Shown here: positions 50,232 to 59,357 of the stretch, piece after piece | Layout: each line of letters starts with the position of its first letter | How positions within the stretch are numbered: position 1 is the first letter of the stretch | Assembly: GCA_017616895.1 (NCBI GenBank) | Contig: JAFZXE010000013.1 | Coordinates: 1-64,000, forward strand | From: Bacteroidales bacterium | GTDB taxonomy: Bacteria; Bacteroidota; Bacteroidia; Bacteroidales; P3 | DNA length: 64,000 nucleotides | Direction: 5' to 3' | The notes under the pieces: generated by a model | Told to the model about the DNA's origin: nothing | Database searches by the model: none | What the model saw: only the letters and a program-made list of their open reading frames with translations | Translations under genes and position numbers: made by a program

Positions 50232-51470
50232 ATGGAAAACAAAGATCGCAGAGTTGTAATAACAGGCATGGGCATCTGGTCTTGTCTCGGCACAACCCTT
50301 GACGAAGTAAAGGACTCTCTCTACCACGGCTACTCCGGCATCATATTTGCACCCGAGCGCAAGGAGATGGGCTTTGAGTCGGGCTTGACCGCCTACGTCA
50401 AACAGCCCGAGCTGAAAGGGCTCGTTGACCGCGCCCACCGTGTGTTCATGCCCGAAGAGGCTCAATATGCCTACATGGCCACCGTCGATGCCATGAAGAT
50501 GGCGGGACTGGACGAGGAATACATGGAGAAACACGATGTCGGCCTGCTCTACGGCAACGACAGCAGCGCCGACGCTGTGGTGAAAAGCGTAGATACGATG
50601 CGCAACAAAAAGAGTACACACCTGGTGGGCTCGGGCGCCATATTCCAGTCGATGAACTCGACGGTCACCATGAATCTGGGATGTCTCTTCAAACTTCGCG
50701 GCATCAACATGACCGTGAGCGCAGCGTGTGCCAGCGGCTCGCACGCCATCGGGCTGGGCAGCCTCCTTATCAAATGGGGCTTGCAGGATTGCATCGTATG
50801 TGGCGGCGCCCAGGAGGTAAACCCCTACTCTATCGGCAGTTTCGACGGCATCGGAGCTTTCTCGAAACGCGAAAACGAACCCGCCAAAGCCTCACGCCCG
50901 TTTGACGCTCAACGCGACGGTCTTGTGCCTGGCGGCGGTGCGGCAACGGTTATCATAGAGAGCTACGAGTCGGCCATGCGTCGCGGCGCACACATCATTG
51001 CCGAAGTCTTGGGATACGGCTTCTCCTCGAACGGCGACCATATCTCATCGCCCAACGTTGACGGCCCTCGCAAGTCGCTCCTTATGGCATTGGATCAGAG
51101 CGGTGTGTCGAAAGACATGATTGGATACATCAACGCTCACGCCACATCGACTCACGTCGGCGACACCAACGAGGCGAAAGCCATCTACTCGGTGTTTGGC
51201 AACAACATGCCGCCCGTGACCTCGACCAAAGGGCAAACGGGCCACGAGATGTGGATGGCGGGTGCCAGCGAGGTGATATACTCCATACTTATGATGAAGA
51301 ACAACTTCATAGCTGCCAACCTTAACTACGAATACGGCGACGAAGACACGGGGAAACTGAACATACCTGCCTACCGCCTCGACAACCACCCATTCGACCT
51401 GTTCCTCTCGAACAGTTTCGGCTTCGGCGGAACCAACTCAACGCTGGTGATAAAAGACTGGAAAGAGTGA
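50232..51470 (+). CDS. Beta-ketoacyl-ACP synthase
   Basis: 412 aa thiolase-fold condensing enzyme of the FabF type. The catalytic triad is complete: Cys166 in SAACASGSHA, His303 in NAHATSTHVGD, His338 in KGQTGHEMW. GFGGTNSTLV is at the C-terminus. Compared with housekeeping FabF the N-terminal half is divergent (FAPERKEMGFESGL), which suggests a dedicated pathway. It lies 44 bp after the acyltransferase and before an ACP. Confidence 0.9.
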   Translation: MENKDRRVVITGMGIWSCLGTTLDEVKDSLYHGYSGIIFAPERKEMGFESGLTAYVKQPELKGLVDRAHRVFMPEEAQYAYMATVDAMKMAGLDEEYMEKHDVGLLYGNDSSADAVVKSVDTMRNKKSTHLVGSGAIFQSMNSTVTMNLGCLFKLRGINMTVSAACASGSHAIGLGSLLIKWGLQDCIVCGGAQEVNPYSIGSFDGIGAFSKRENEPAKASRPFDAQRDGLVPGGGAATVIIESYESAMRRGAHIIAEVLGYGFSSNGDHISSPNVDGPRKSLLMALDQSGVSKDMIGYINAHATSTHVGDTNEAKAIYSVFGNNMPPVTSTKGQTGHEMWMAGASEVIYSILMMKNNFIAANLNYEYGDEDTGKLNIPAYRLDNHPFDLFLSNSFGFGGTNSTLVIKDWKE

Positions 51471-51542
51471 GCCACTAACGAAAACGATAACGATAACCTT
51501 TCAAACCCTTTAAACTTTAAACTTTTAAACACAAGAAATATC

Positions 51543-51791
51543 ATGGAAAAAGACGAAATTATCAAGAAAATGGTGTCGATTTTGGCATCTGAATTTGAAG
51601 TAGAAGAAGATATTATAACCCCAGAAGCCAACATAAAAGAAACCATGCACCTCGACAGCCTCAGCCTCGTCGATATGGTTGGCTTGGTGGAAGAGGAGTT
51701 TGGCGTGGAAATCAAAACCGCCGACCTGCCCAAAATCAAGACTTTCGCCGACTTATACGAATACGTCTTCGCCAACCAGAAAGACGAATAG
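51543..51791 (+). CDS. Acyl carrier protein
   Basis: 82 aa acidic four-helix carrier. The phosphopantetheine Ser is in HLDSLSLVDMV (DSL motif, Ser near residue 39). It differs from typical FAS AcpP (usually DSLDTVEL), so it is likely a dedicated carrier of this cluster. It follows the ketosynthase gene with a repeat-word gap (51480-51540). Confidence 0.92.
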   Translation: MEKDEIIKKMVSILASEFEVEEDIITPEANIKETMHLDSLSLVDMVGLVEEEFGVEIKTADLPKIKTFADLYEYVFANQKDE

Positions 51792-51836
51792 AGACAAAGG
51801 GGCTGATTTCGGGCTTCAATAATCTGGGTTTGCAAA

Positions 51837-52247
51837 ATGCTGACAAGCGATATAATGAGCCTTATCCCACAGCGGCCTCCCATCCTGATGGTGAACCGCT
51901 TTGAGTGTGGCGACGAGGAGGCCTGCAACACCGAACTCGACATTCGCGGGGACAATATGTTCCTCTCGAATGGACATTTGACGGCAGAGGGCATCCTTGA
52001 GCATATAGCGCAAACCGCAGCCGCATACATAGGATACCGACGCAAACTGGCCGGCGAAGAGGTGAACCTCGGATTTATAGGCGACATAAAGAAGTGCGTC
52101 ATATCTAAGACAATGCCAACCGTCGGCCAAACGGTAAAGACATCCATGAGGGTTGTTTCCCAAGTGGGCGGCATCACGATGATTGCGGCAGAAAGCAAAG
52201 TGGATAACGAAACCATTCTCTCATGCCGCATGAAACTGGCTAATTAG
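51837..52247 (+). CDS. 3-hydroxyacyl-ACP dehydratase-like hot-dog protein
   Basis: 136 aa single hot-dog fold similar to FabZ-like enzymes of polyene and flexirubin clusters. It shows IPQRPPILMVNRF at the start, GHLTAEGILEHIAQTAAAY in the central helix (His/Glu positions of the dehydratase site) and SRVVSQVGG-like strands. It probably removes water from 3-hydroxyacyl-ACP. A second dehydratase-like gene is at 52904. Confidence 0.82.
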   Translation: MLTSDIMSLIPQRPPILMVNRFECGDEEACNTELDIRGDNMFLSNGHLTAEGILEHIAQTAAAYIGYRRKLAGEEVNLGFIGDIKKCVISKTMPTVGQTVKTSMRVVSQVGGITMIAAESKVDNETILSCRMKLAN

Positions 52248-52274
52248 CTGTCAGTAATTTATATTTGTTAAGCT

Positions 52275-52760
52275 TTGACACTCACATCCACATACGAGAA
52301 GAACATACCGTTCCGCGACATCGACTCGCTGGCAGTTTTGTGGCACGGGAACTACGTGGCCTACATGGAAGAAGCTCGCGAGGCATTTCTGACGAAATTC
52401 GAACTGCACCAAATCCAAATGGGAGTCGGGGAATACATACTGCCAGTAACCCACGTGGATATCCGATACAAAGGTGCCTTTGTATATGGCGATACCGCCA
52501 TCATAACCGTAGAGTACCTTCCATGCAAAAGGGCTCGGGTGGATTTGTCGTACAAATTCTACCGTAAAAGCGACCACTTCCTTATGACCGAGGCGGTGAC
52601 GTCACACCACTTCTTCAACCCCACAACAAAGCAGGTGGCGGTGAATCGCCCGGACTTCTACAAGGAATGGCAAGAAAAGTGGAGAGTCTTTGAGGAGTCC
52701 GTGCCCTCACAGGGGTCCGTGCCCGGACTGGGCAGTGCGTGCCCGCACAGGGCAATTTAG
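52275..52760 (+). CDS. 4HBT-type acyl-CoA/ACP thioesterase
   Basis: 161 aa hot-dog thioesterase. The motif RDIDSLAVLWHGNYVAYMEE carries the catalytic Asp and HGNYV typical of 4-hydroxybenzoyl-CoA thioesterases (YbgC-like). The start is TTG 52275. The last residues (SVPSQGSVPGLGSACPHRAI) are encoded by GC-rich repeat words (CCGTGCCCTCACAGGGG and GTGCGTGCCCGCACAGGGCA), so the natural C-terminus has probably been extended by repeat DNA. Confidence 0.82.
   Translation: MTLTSTYEKNIPFRDIDSLAVLWHGNYVAYMEEAREAFLTKFELHQIQMGVGEYILPVTHVDIRYKGAFVYGDTAIITVEYLPCKRARVDLSYKFYRKSDHFLMTEAVTSHHFFNPTTKQVAVNRPDFYKEWQEKWRVFEESVPSQGSVPGLGSACPHRAI
52735..52759 (+). repeat. GC-rich dispersed word at the thioesterase stop
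   Basis: GTGCGTGCCCGCACAGGGCA followed by ATTTA, the same word as at 34111-34133 and, on the minus strand, 33226-33251. Confidence 0.75.
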
Positions 52761-52761
52761 T

Positions 52762-52895
52762 AGTTAGAGGTCAGTGGTCAGTGGTCGGGGGTTAGTGGTC
52801 GGGGGGCAGTGGTCGGTGGGTAGCCGATACCGAAATAACGAAATAACGAAATAACGAAATAACGAAATAACGCGATAACACATTAACGCAATAAC
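52762..52895. repeat. GTCAGTGG and CGAAATAA word runs
   Basis: GGTCAGTGGTCAGTGGTCGG words (52769-52820) are followed by five CGAAATAA words (8-bp period) and CACATTAACGCAATAACC, ending next to the start of the following gene. Confidence 0.85.
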
Positions 52896-52903
52896 CATAT
52901 CCT

Positions 52904-53254
52904 TTGCAGATAAAAGACACACTATATAAGATTGAATCTCAGCACGACGGTGGTCGGTTCGACATTCTGATGCTCGACGGGCATCCCGTATATGAGGGTC
53001 ACTTCCCAGGTCAGCCCATAACACCAGGGGTGCTCACGCTGGCGATGGTTCGCGAATGCGCATCCATCCTGGTCGAGAAGCCCCTCTCCTACTCTACCAT
53101 CAAAAACTGTCGCTTCGTTGCTATGGTTAAACCAGGAGAGCATCTGAGGCTCAATCTGGAACTTTTCGCAACAGATTGCGGGTATCAAATCAATGCCAAC
53201 ATTACCGACCACGACGACGGCCTCCGCCTACAACTGGAAGGAGAGTTAGTTTAA
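52904..53254 (+). CDS. FabZ/FabA-like dehydratase hot-dog protein
   Basis: 116 aa hot-dog protein. VYEGHFPGQPITPGVLTL holds the His and the PGxP loop of 3-hydroxyacyl-ACP dehydratases, and KNCRFVAMVKPGEHLRL is the following strand pair. It is shorter than housekeeping FabZ (about 140-150 aa) and lacks its N-terminal helix, as in dedicated secondary-pathway dehydratases. The start is TTG 52904, as upstream DNA is repeat words. Confidence 0.82.
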   Translation: MQIKDTLYKIESQHDGGRFDILMLDGHPVYEGHFPGQPITPGVLTLAMVRECASILVEKPLSYSTIKNCRFVAMVKPGEHLRLNLELFATDCGYQINANITDHDDGLRLQLEGELV

Positions 53255-53255
53255 G

Positions 53256-53330
53256 CTGTAAGCTGTAAGTTTTAAGTTATAAGTTTTTAGTTAACCACCT
53301 ACACATTCACATCTTCACACATTAACAACT
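53256..53330. repeat. AGCTGTAAGTTTTAAG word run
   Basis: AGCTGTAAG words, GTTTTAAG words, AACCACC, then CACATTCACATCTTCACACATTAAC, ending at the TTG of the next gene. Confidence 0.75.
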
Positions 53331-53335
53331 CCAAC

Positions 53336-54796
53336 TTGTACGACACAATAATCATAGGAGGCGGCTATGCAGGATTGACCTGCGGAGTAATCCTGGCAAA
53401 GGCAGGACAGCGTGTGTGCGTTCTTGAGAAAGGTCGTACGCTGGGCGGTGCCTTCCAGTGTTTTCAGCGTTCGGGGATGAGGCTGGACACAGGATTCCAC
53501 TATGTGGGCGGCGTTTCGGAAGGCGAAATCATGCATCCCATGTTGGAGTTGTTCGGGTTAGCTGACCTTCCATGGGTACGGCTCGATGAAGAATTTATCG
53601 AAGTACACCTCGACGGCAAAATATACCACCTATGCTGTGGATACGACCGTTTCGCCGAAAGCCTCACAAAACAGTTTCCTTCAGAAAAAGCGGGTATCGA
53701 CGCACTGGTCAATACGATGCGGGGCATAGCCGAACACATCTACCAATCGGTAGAAAACACCTCCGGCTACGAAAACAAGCTTATGCAGATACCTGCAAAG
53801 GCTTGGCTTGACGAGCATTTCAGCGACCCGATACTAAAAAAACTTCTCTGCGCCAACGCCGTCACCACCGACCTCACGCCAGAACTACCTCTGTATTCGT
53901 TCACTCAGTCGCTCAACTCGTTTGTACAACATACATACCGTATCGAAGGAGGTGGAGACACTATCATATCACGTCTGCGAGACAATATTATCGCCCTTGG
54001 CGGCGAGGTGCGTACTGGATGCGAGGTAACCGCCTTTCGAGACAACGGCGAAGGACGTATTGCAGAGGTCGAATGTGCCAACGGTGAGTTTTTTGCCGCC
54101 AATCAGTTCATTTCCACCATACACCCCGCCATCAGTGTGTCGTTGATGCCTGAATGTCCGCAGATACGCGGCATTTACCGCCGTCGCTTCTCGCGAATGC
54201 CCAACTCAAGAGGCATATTCACAGTACAGCTTACTGTCAAGCCCGGAACAATACCCTATCGCAACCATGTAATAAGCCTGCTCGGCGGCACTGACCCATG
54301 GAATGCCGACTACAGCGCCACTGCGCCCGTAAAGAACATGTTAATCAATTTCAACGTGCCGCAGAATCCTGACAATACATTTGCAGATAATATCGACCTG
54401 CTCACACCGATGGAGTACAGCGCTGTGGAGCATTGGAGCGACAGCCGTGTAGGACATAGACCTGACGACTATAAAGCATTCAAAGACGCAAAAGCGCAAG
54501 AGTGTATTGAATTGGCTGCAAAAGAAATACCTGGACTCAAGGAGAATATAACAGCCGTCTATACCAGCACCCCCCTCACCTACCGCGACTACACGGGAAC
54601 TGTACGAGGTTCGGCTTACGGCATCAGCAAGTCGGCATCAGCAATAGCCGGCGGTATGCTCTCACCGATGACTCCCTTCAAAAACCTATTCTTCGCAGGA
54701 CAGAGCCTTATGCTACACGGGATGCTCGGAGTGGGCATGACGTCCATCCTGGTTACTAATGTTGTGAAGAAGGTTATAAACGGAAACGAGCGGTAA
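53336..54796 (+). CDS. CrtI-like NAD(P)/FAD-dependent oxidoreductase
   Basis: 486 aa flavoprotein of the phytoene desaturase/retinol saturase superfamily. The dinucleotide fold starts TIIIGGGYAGLTCG (GxGxxG) and is followed by ERRW-like VLEKGRTLGGAFQCF. The C-terminal FAD-contact block includes MLHGMLGVGMTSILVTN. It may saturate or desaturate the acyl chain made by the ketosynthase/ACP genes upstream. Start TTG 53336. It ends 8 bp from the convergent nrdG. Confidence 0.85.
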   Translation: MYDTIIIGGGYAGLTCGVILAKAGQRVCVLEKGRTLGGAFQCFQRSGMRLDTGFHYVGGVSEGEIMHPMLELFGLADLPWVRLDEEFIEVHLDGKIYHLCCGYDRFAESLTKQFPSEKAGIDALVNTMRGIAEHIYQSVENTSGYENKLMQIPAKAWLDEHFSDPILKKLLCANAVTTDLTPELPLYSFTQSLNSFVQHTYRIEGGGDTIISRLRDNIIALGGEVRTGCEVTAFRDNGEGRIAEVECANGEFFAANQFISTIHPAISVSLMPECPQIRGIYRRRFSRMPNSRGIFTVQLTVKPGTIPYRNHVISLLGGTDPWNADYSATAPVKNMLINFNVPQNPDNTFADNIDLLTPMEYSAVEHWSDSRVGHRPDDYKAFKDAKAQECIELAAKEIPGLKENITAVYTSTPLTYRDYTGTVRGSAYGISKSASAIAGGMLSPMTPFKNLFFAGQSLMLHGMLGVGMTSILVTNVVKKVINGNER

Positions 54797-54803
54797 AAAT
54801 CAA

Positions 54804-55271
54804 TTATTTTTTTTGAAAGACCGCAGTGATGTCAACAAACGTGCCATCCTGCTGTTTTTTCAGCATTCGTTGGTTTGTTTTTGCCGACGATAACGGCCCG
54901 AGGTGTGCGTTATAGGGTCCGAGTTTGATATAGTCAAACACCTGTTTGTCAACATTGCCAGGGACATGCTGGCGACCGCTGTACCATGCAACCTTGTAGT
55001 TTGGATAGCGCTGTTTGAGGTCGTTTGCCAAGGCCTCGACCTCCTCGGGTGCGGAATCCCCCCCCATGAAACAGACGCATGTAATACTGCTCTCGTAGCC
55101 TGCAATTAAACCACTAAGAGAGTCGATATTCAATTCCTCACCAATATCCTGCCACAGCCACGGACTATGACATCCGGGGCAGTGGCATGGACACTTTGTA
55201 AGATTAATCGCTAGTGTTGTCTCGTTGGGTATTTCCTGAAATACTATGTCAGCATTCAGATATTTAAGCAT
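54804..55271 (-). CDS. nrdG: Anaerobic ribonucleotide reductase activating protein
   Basis: 155 aa radical SAM activase that installs the glycyl radical on NrdD. The cluster motif is in KCPCHCPGCHSP, which satisfies CxxxCxxC and has one extra Cys within it. FMGGDSAPEEVEAL corresponds to the SAM-binding GGE-like block. Its start overlaps the end of nrdD by 16 bp, so the two are translated from one mRNA. Confidence 0.92.
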   Translation of the reverse strand: MLKYLNADIVFQEIPNETTLAINLTKCPCHCPGCHSPWLWQDIGEELNIDSLSGLIAGYESSITCVCFMGGDSAPEEVEALANDLKQRYPNYKVAWYSGRQHVPGNVDKQVFDYIKLGPYNAHLGPLSSAKTNQRMLKKQQDGTFVDITAVFQKK

Positions 55272-57493
55272 ATCTCACCCTGTTTCTCACTAACCGCCTG
55301 AGTCTGACTGAGCAGTTGCTCGCGACGACGCGACTCGGTCTCCAACATTTCGGCGGTCTGATAAGTCTGCGACACATTGCTTAACGAACGCTCTACACGA
55401 TCCATAGGATTGTGGTAGTGGCGACGGTGAGCCTCCTCCTGGCGTGCCTGCGAGAAGTTGCTGACACGTTTCAGGTAACCGATAATACGGGTCATGTAGT
55501 CAACATTGGTGCTATGGCACTTGGGGCACTCCTTCAGGTGACGCTTGTCTATATATCCACATTCGTTGCAGATGGTGTTAGGCACATTGAACGTGAAGTA
55601 GTTGCAACCTTCCTTGGCGGCCACACGCAGCAAGTTGCGATACTGATCCTGCGACAGGTGTTCGTCTAAGTTCATGTGCAGCGCGCTACCACCCGTGAGG
55701 TGCTCGATATAAGGTGCGCCGTGCAGCTTGAACTTGTCGATGATACTGAGCGAGTCGTCCTCAACAATATAGAAATAGCTATTGTAGCAGTCGCGTGGTA
55801 CCAGATATCCATCTTCACGATCCCATTTGGCGTGTTTCACACCAACGTTCTCGGCAGGAATCATCTCGCAGTTGAACATCAGATCCTTGGTACGGTACTG
55901 CTTGTTGTATCTCTCGATCACGCCGAGAACCGACTGTACGTAGTTACGGTACTGCTCGTTGTCGTTGATGCGTATGCCAAGGAACTCAGCACCCTCGACC
56001 AAGCCGTTCACACCGATGGTGAGGTACTGACGGGCGATGTTGATATAGCCAGCATCGAACAGCGGCAACATGCCGTGAGACTGCAACTCTTTGAGGTTTT
56101 CGTTGTAGGCAATCTGCACTTTGTGGCACAAATCGACTATCTCGCCAATGTATTCCAGATAGTTCCTTTTCTCTTTCACGGCCTGCTGTATGCAGCGATT
56201 GAGATTGATTGTGAGAACACTCTTAGATCCTGTCGATACACCGCCGGCACCGAGTGTATAACTGAAGCCATTGTCTGTAATCTCGTTGCGCAGACGGCAG
56301 CAGCTCGAGAGAGAGTCGGCATTGTCACTCATATAGGTGAAGAACGAGTGGCCTTCGGCATACATCTGTGCGGTGAAGTCGCCCCATTCCTTGTCCTTGC
56401 AGTCGCCGTTCTCAGTCAGCAGAGCCATTGTCTCGACCGGGAATGTGAGCACCGAGCGCAGACGCTCGTTGTTAAACCAAGTCATGAAGCGTTTCTGGAG
56501 CCACGAGAGACCGTCCCAGTCGGGAGCCTCGCCATTGGGGAAGCGGAAGTCGCCGAAAATACTGTTGAAATAGTAACGGTCGTAATAAGCTATGTTCCAG
56601 AACACTGCCTGATAGTTACGGGCACCTGTCGGCTGGTTCAGAGTATAGACAATCTGCTCGAAGCAGTCGGTGATCATCTTGTCGATGGTACGCTGTTTGG
56701 TGGAGAGGTCAACAACCTCGTCGGGGCGTTTCCAATAGTCCTTGCCGTACTCCATGCCGATGAAGTAGTTGAGGTACATAAGGAATTCGGGGGTAGCGCA
56801 GGCACCGCTCAGCATGCTGGAGACCATGAACACCATATTCACAAAACCGCCGCAGAAACTCTTCAGATTGGTGGGAGCCTTTGAGTTGCCGCCAATAGAT
56901 GCGGTGCCGCTCAGGAGCCAAGGATACATGGTTATGCTGGCGCAGTAGTTTGCAAGCGATGTCTCGTCATTCTTATATATAAAATGGTGTGTGAGCAGGT
57001 CGAGATACTTGTCTGACAGTTCCTTGCCGTAGAGTTTCTTGATACGGTCGGTAAGCAGGCGACGGTTGAGACGTATGAAACCGGCCTTTGGCAACTCGCC
57101 GATGAGGGTGGCGATGTTCTTGTGCTCCACGTTGGCGTTGGCATCGTACTTGCTGCCAGTGGCTGCGTTAGCGGCTTTGCAGTAATCGACGAGGAAGCTA
57201 AGCTTCTCCAACGTCTCACGGTCTTCGGTATGCTTCTGACGGTAGAGCATGAAGCTCTTGGCCACCTTGTAGTAACCTTCTTTCATCAAGGCCTCCTCAA
57301 CCTGATTCTGGATATCCTCAACGGTAATGTCCTCATGAATGTCGAGATGAGTAAGAATCTTGCCAATAGAAGCCAAATCAGCCGGCTCGTCAACTGACTG
57401 AAAAGCCTTGATGATGGCATTCATGATTTTATCCAGAGAAAAGCGGACTGGCTGTCCGTCACGCTTGATGATTGAGAAAGGAACCTGCTCCAT
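55256..57493 (-). CDS. nrdD: Anaerobic ribonucleoside-triphosphate reductase
   Basis: 745 aa class III reductase making dNTPs without oxygen. The N-terminal ATP-cone has FSIIKRDGQPVRFSLDKI. The central barrel follows. Near the C-terminus are the zinc-binding pairs CNECGY and CPKCHS, then the glycyl radical loop in RIIGYLKRV. A C-terminal tail rich in Gln/Glu and Arg follows. This indicates anaerobic growth. The leader is about 160 nt from the -7 element at 57660-57668. Confidence 0.95.
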   Translation of the reverse strand: MEQVPFSIIKRDGQPVRFSLDKIMNAIIKAFQSVDEPADLASIGKILTHLDIHEDITVEDIQNQVEEALMKEGYYKVAKSFMLYRQKHTEDRETLEKLSFLVDYCKAANAATGSKYDANANVEHKNIATLIGELPKAGFIRLNRRLLTDRIKKLYGKELSDKYLDLLTHHFIYKNDETSLANYCASITMYPWLLSGTASIGGNSKAPTNLKSFCGGFVNMVFMVSSMLSGACATPEFLMYLNYFIGMEYGKDYWKRPDEVVDLSTKQRTIDKMITDCFEQIVYTLNQPTGARNYQAVFWNIAYYDRYYFNSIFGDFRFPNGEAPDWDGLSWLQKRFMTWFNNERLRSVLTFPVETMALLTENGDCKDKEWGDFTAQMYAEGHSFFTYMSDNADSLSSCCRLRNEITDNGFSYTLGAGGVSTGSKSVLTINLNRCIQQAVKEKRNYLEYIGEIVDLCHKVQIAYNENLKELQSHGMLPLFDAGYINIARQYLTIGVNGLVEGAEFLGIRINDNEQYRNYVQSVLGVIERYNKQYRTKDLMFNCEMIPAENVGVKHAKWDREDGYLVPRDCYNSYFYIVEDDSLSIIDKFKLHGAPYIEHLTGGSALHMNLDEHLSQDQYRNLLRVAAKEGCNYFTFNVPNTICNECGYIDKRHLKECPKCHSTNVDYMTRIIGYLKRVSNFSQARQEEAHRRHYHNPMDRVERSLSNVSQTYQTAEMLETESRRREQLLSQTQAVSEKQGEICLNI

Positions 57494-57659
57494 TGATTTA
57501 GTTTGTTTATCGGTTATATATAAAATGACAGAATATCAGACAATTAAAAACTCCTAGCAACTAAAACTCTCGAGAACGTCTCCCGATTTGCTTTCATGCC
57601 GAGCATATCACACACACTCTCAGCCACTCACATTTTAGGTGTAGGCAATCTTACCGTCT

Positions 57660-57668
57660 GCAAAGATA
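57660..57668 (-). promoter_or_regulatory. -7 element of nrdDG
   Basis: Minus strand TATCTTTGC, an exact TAnnTTTG match. It implies a 5' leader of about 160 nt in which no known riboswitch is recognised. Confidence 0.6.
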
Positions 57669-57758
57669 CAGCCACAAAAACGAATCTTGCAGTCTCTTTT
57701 CAAAAACTTCTTAACAACATATTAACATCTCCTCTATCTCCCTCATACACAAGCCGAA

Positions 57759-58643
57759 TCACATTTTCAACTTGTCGAAATTCACGCCATAGACACCCTG
57801 AACCTTAGAAACAGAGATGAAAGCGTTCTCGTCAATGCGGTGTATAATCTGCATGACGTGAGCCTTGTCGGTTCGATGAGCCATGATGATGAGGACTTTC
57901 TGTTCGCGGTGGGTATAGCACCCTTCGGCATCGAGCAAGGTTGCTCCGCGACCGACCTCCTTGGTGACGGCATCGCCGATATCGGTGGTTTTGGAGGAGA
58001 AGACCATAATCTGGTAGGACTGCTTGTTGCCATCGATGACCATATCGAGAACATAGGTCATCGTGACCATCATAACGTAGCCGAAAATGACATTCTCAAT
58101 CCTGCCGGACACGAAATACGAGCACCCGATAATGACGATGTCGAGGTACATGATGACCTTGCCGGGAGAGATGTTATAGTATTTTGTGAGAATGAGCGCT
58201 ATGATGTCTGTACCGCCACTGTTGCCGCCCATAGCGAAGGCTGCACCGATGCCGATGCCGCAGAGAGCTCCGCCGATGATGGCACACATGAATCCGCCAA
58301 AGCTGGAAACGTCGAAAAGCCCTTCAACATGCAATACTTGCTGCCATAGGATGAAGCATACCGAAGACATGACGATGCCGTATATGGTGTTGGCGCCGAA
58401 TTTGGAACCCAACACCTTGAAGCCCAGCAATACGAGCAGGGCGTTGATTATTAGGTTCATCACACCAATGGGAAGTTTTATGCCGACAGCGTAGTAGAGA
58501 ACCGATGAAATACCGCTGACGCCACCGCCCACTATCTTGGATGGAAGCATAAAGGCGGCCCAAGCAAAAGTGTATAGCGCGATGCCCAATGTGATAATCA
58601 CATAAGATAGGATGATATTAGAACGTTTCTTGAAAATCTGCAT
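57759..58643 (-). CDS. YitT family membrane protein
   Basis: 294 aa with five or six membrane helices (ILSYVIITLGIALYTFAWAA, GVMNLIINALLVLLGF, GGALCGIGIGAAFAMGGNSG) forming the YitT (DUF161) domain. A soluble C-terminal DUF2179 domain follows (GATLLDAEGCYTHREQKVLI, HVMQIIHRIDENAFISVS). Function is not established; the family is widespread. A full promoter lies upstream at 58687-58719. Confidence 0.9.
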   Translation of the reverse strand: MQIFKKRSNIILSYVIITLGIALYTFAWAAFMLPSKIVGGGVSGISSVLYYAVGIKLPIGVMNLIINALLVLLGFKVLGSKFGANTIYGIVMSSVCFILWQQVLHVEGLFDVSSFGGFMCAIIGGALCGIGIGAAFAMGGNSGGTDIIALILTKYYNISPGKVIMYLDIVIIGCSYFVSGRIENVIFGYVMMVTMTYVLDMVIDGNKQSYQIMVFSSKTTDIGDAVTKEVGRGATLLDAEGCYTHREQKVLIIMAHRTDKAHVMQIIHRIDENAFISVSKVQGVYGVNFDKLKM

Positions 58644-58686
58644 ATTCGTGAAATATTAAAGACTTGTTGAACCAATGACTCGAAAT

Positions 58687-58719
58687 GCAAAAATACACAA
58701 ACAAATGGAAACGGAACAA
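58687..58719 (-). promoter_or_regulatory. Promoter of the YitT gene
   Basis: On the minus strand TTG (58719-58717), 21 bp, then TATTTTTGC (58695-58687), 44 bp before the ATG. Confidence 0.65.
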
Positions 58720-58777
58720 TTTTCATATTATATCTACGATATAATATCTCTGATTTTCAATCAAAACGGCATTAAAA

Positions 58778-58964
58778 TAATTCTAGGGTAATTCTAAGGT
58801 AACTCTAGGTTAATTCTAGGTTAATTCTAGGACAAAGCCTACTCAACCCCTAGTCAACTCCGACTCAACTTCGACACAAGTCCTAGTCAGTTCCGACTGA
58901 ACTCTGAGTTAACTCTGACTCAATTCTGACTCAACTCTGACTTAAAATCGACTCACCGAACACA
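58778..58964. repeat. 11-bp phased repeat array (17 units)
   Basis: Seventeen units in exact 11-bp register, drifting from TAATTCTAGGG and TAATTCTAGGT to CAACTCCGACT and CAACTCTGACT. The array fills the gap between the YitT promoter and the stop of the TSCPD gene. Confidence 0.9.
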
Positions 58965-58985
58965 AGAAAGCGGGCACAAGCCGAA

Positions 58986-59273
58986 CTACTTGACATTTAT
59001 CGCATCCAACACCTCGGCCAGCTGGTCGGGGCAGCTGGTGCCCTTGCCGCCGCAGTCGATGCCTTTGAGCAGAGATATCACCTCGTTGAAGGTGCGACCC
59101 TCGGCCAGTCGCGCGACGCCTTGCGTGTTACCGTGGCAGCCGCCTGTGAACTGTATTCTTTCAATCCGGTCGCCGCGGCTCCACACCTCCACAATCTGCG
59201 AGCATACCCCTTCAGGCATAGCGCATACATAGTCAAGCCCGTCGGCGCCCCGTTCCTGTCTTATTATCTGCAT
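58986..59273 (-). CDS. TSCPD domain protein (TIGR03905 type)
   Basis: 95 aa small protein with the TSCPD domain, also found at the C-terminus of class II ribonucleotide reductases. The signature Cys-rich ends are GTSCPDQLAEVL and FTGGCHGNTQGVARL. EGVCSQIVEVW is near the start. Stand-alone versions may bind metal. Function unknown. Start ATG 59273. Confidence 0.88.
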   Translation of the reverse strand: MQIIRQERGADGLDYVCAMPEGVCSQIVEVWSRGDRIERIQFTGGCHGNTQGVARLAEGRTFNEVISLLKGIDCGGKGTSCPDQLAEVLDAINVK

Positions 59274-59357
59274 GATGGTAGATATTGATAATAGTTATTG
59301 GTAAAATAGTTATGACTCGCGGACTGCAAGCAGCAAGCAGAGACGAGCCACCGACTG

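Noticed and set aside
55676-56884. Plus-strand open frame (402 codons) opposite nrdD
   Set aside because: nrdD is unambiguous on the other strand. The opposite frame has no start region, motif or protein-like composition.
58778-58964. Possible replication origin iterons
   Set aside because: 11-bp units occur at several loci with different sequences and there are no DnaA boxes or rep genes nearby.
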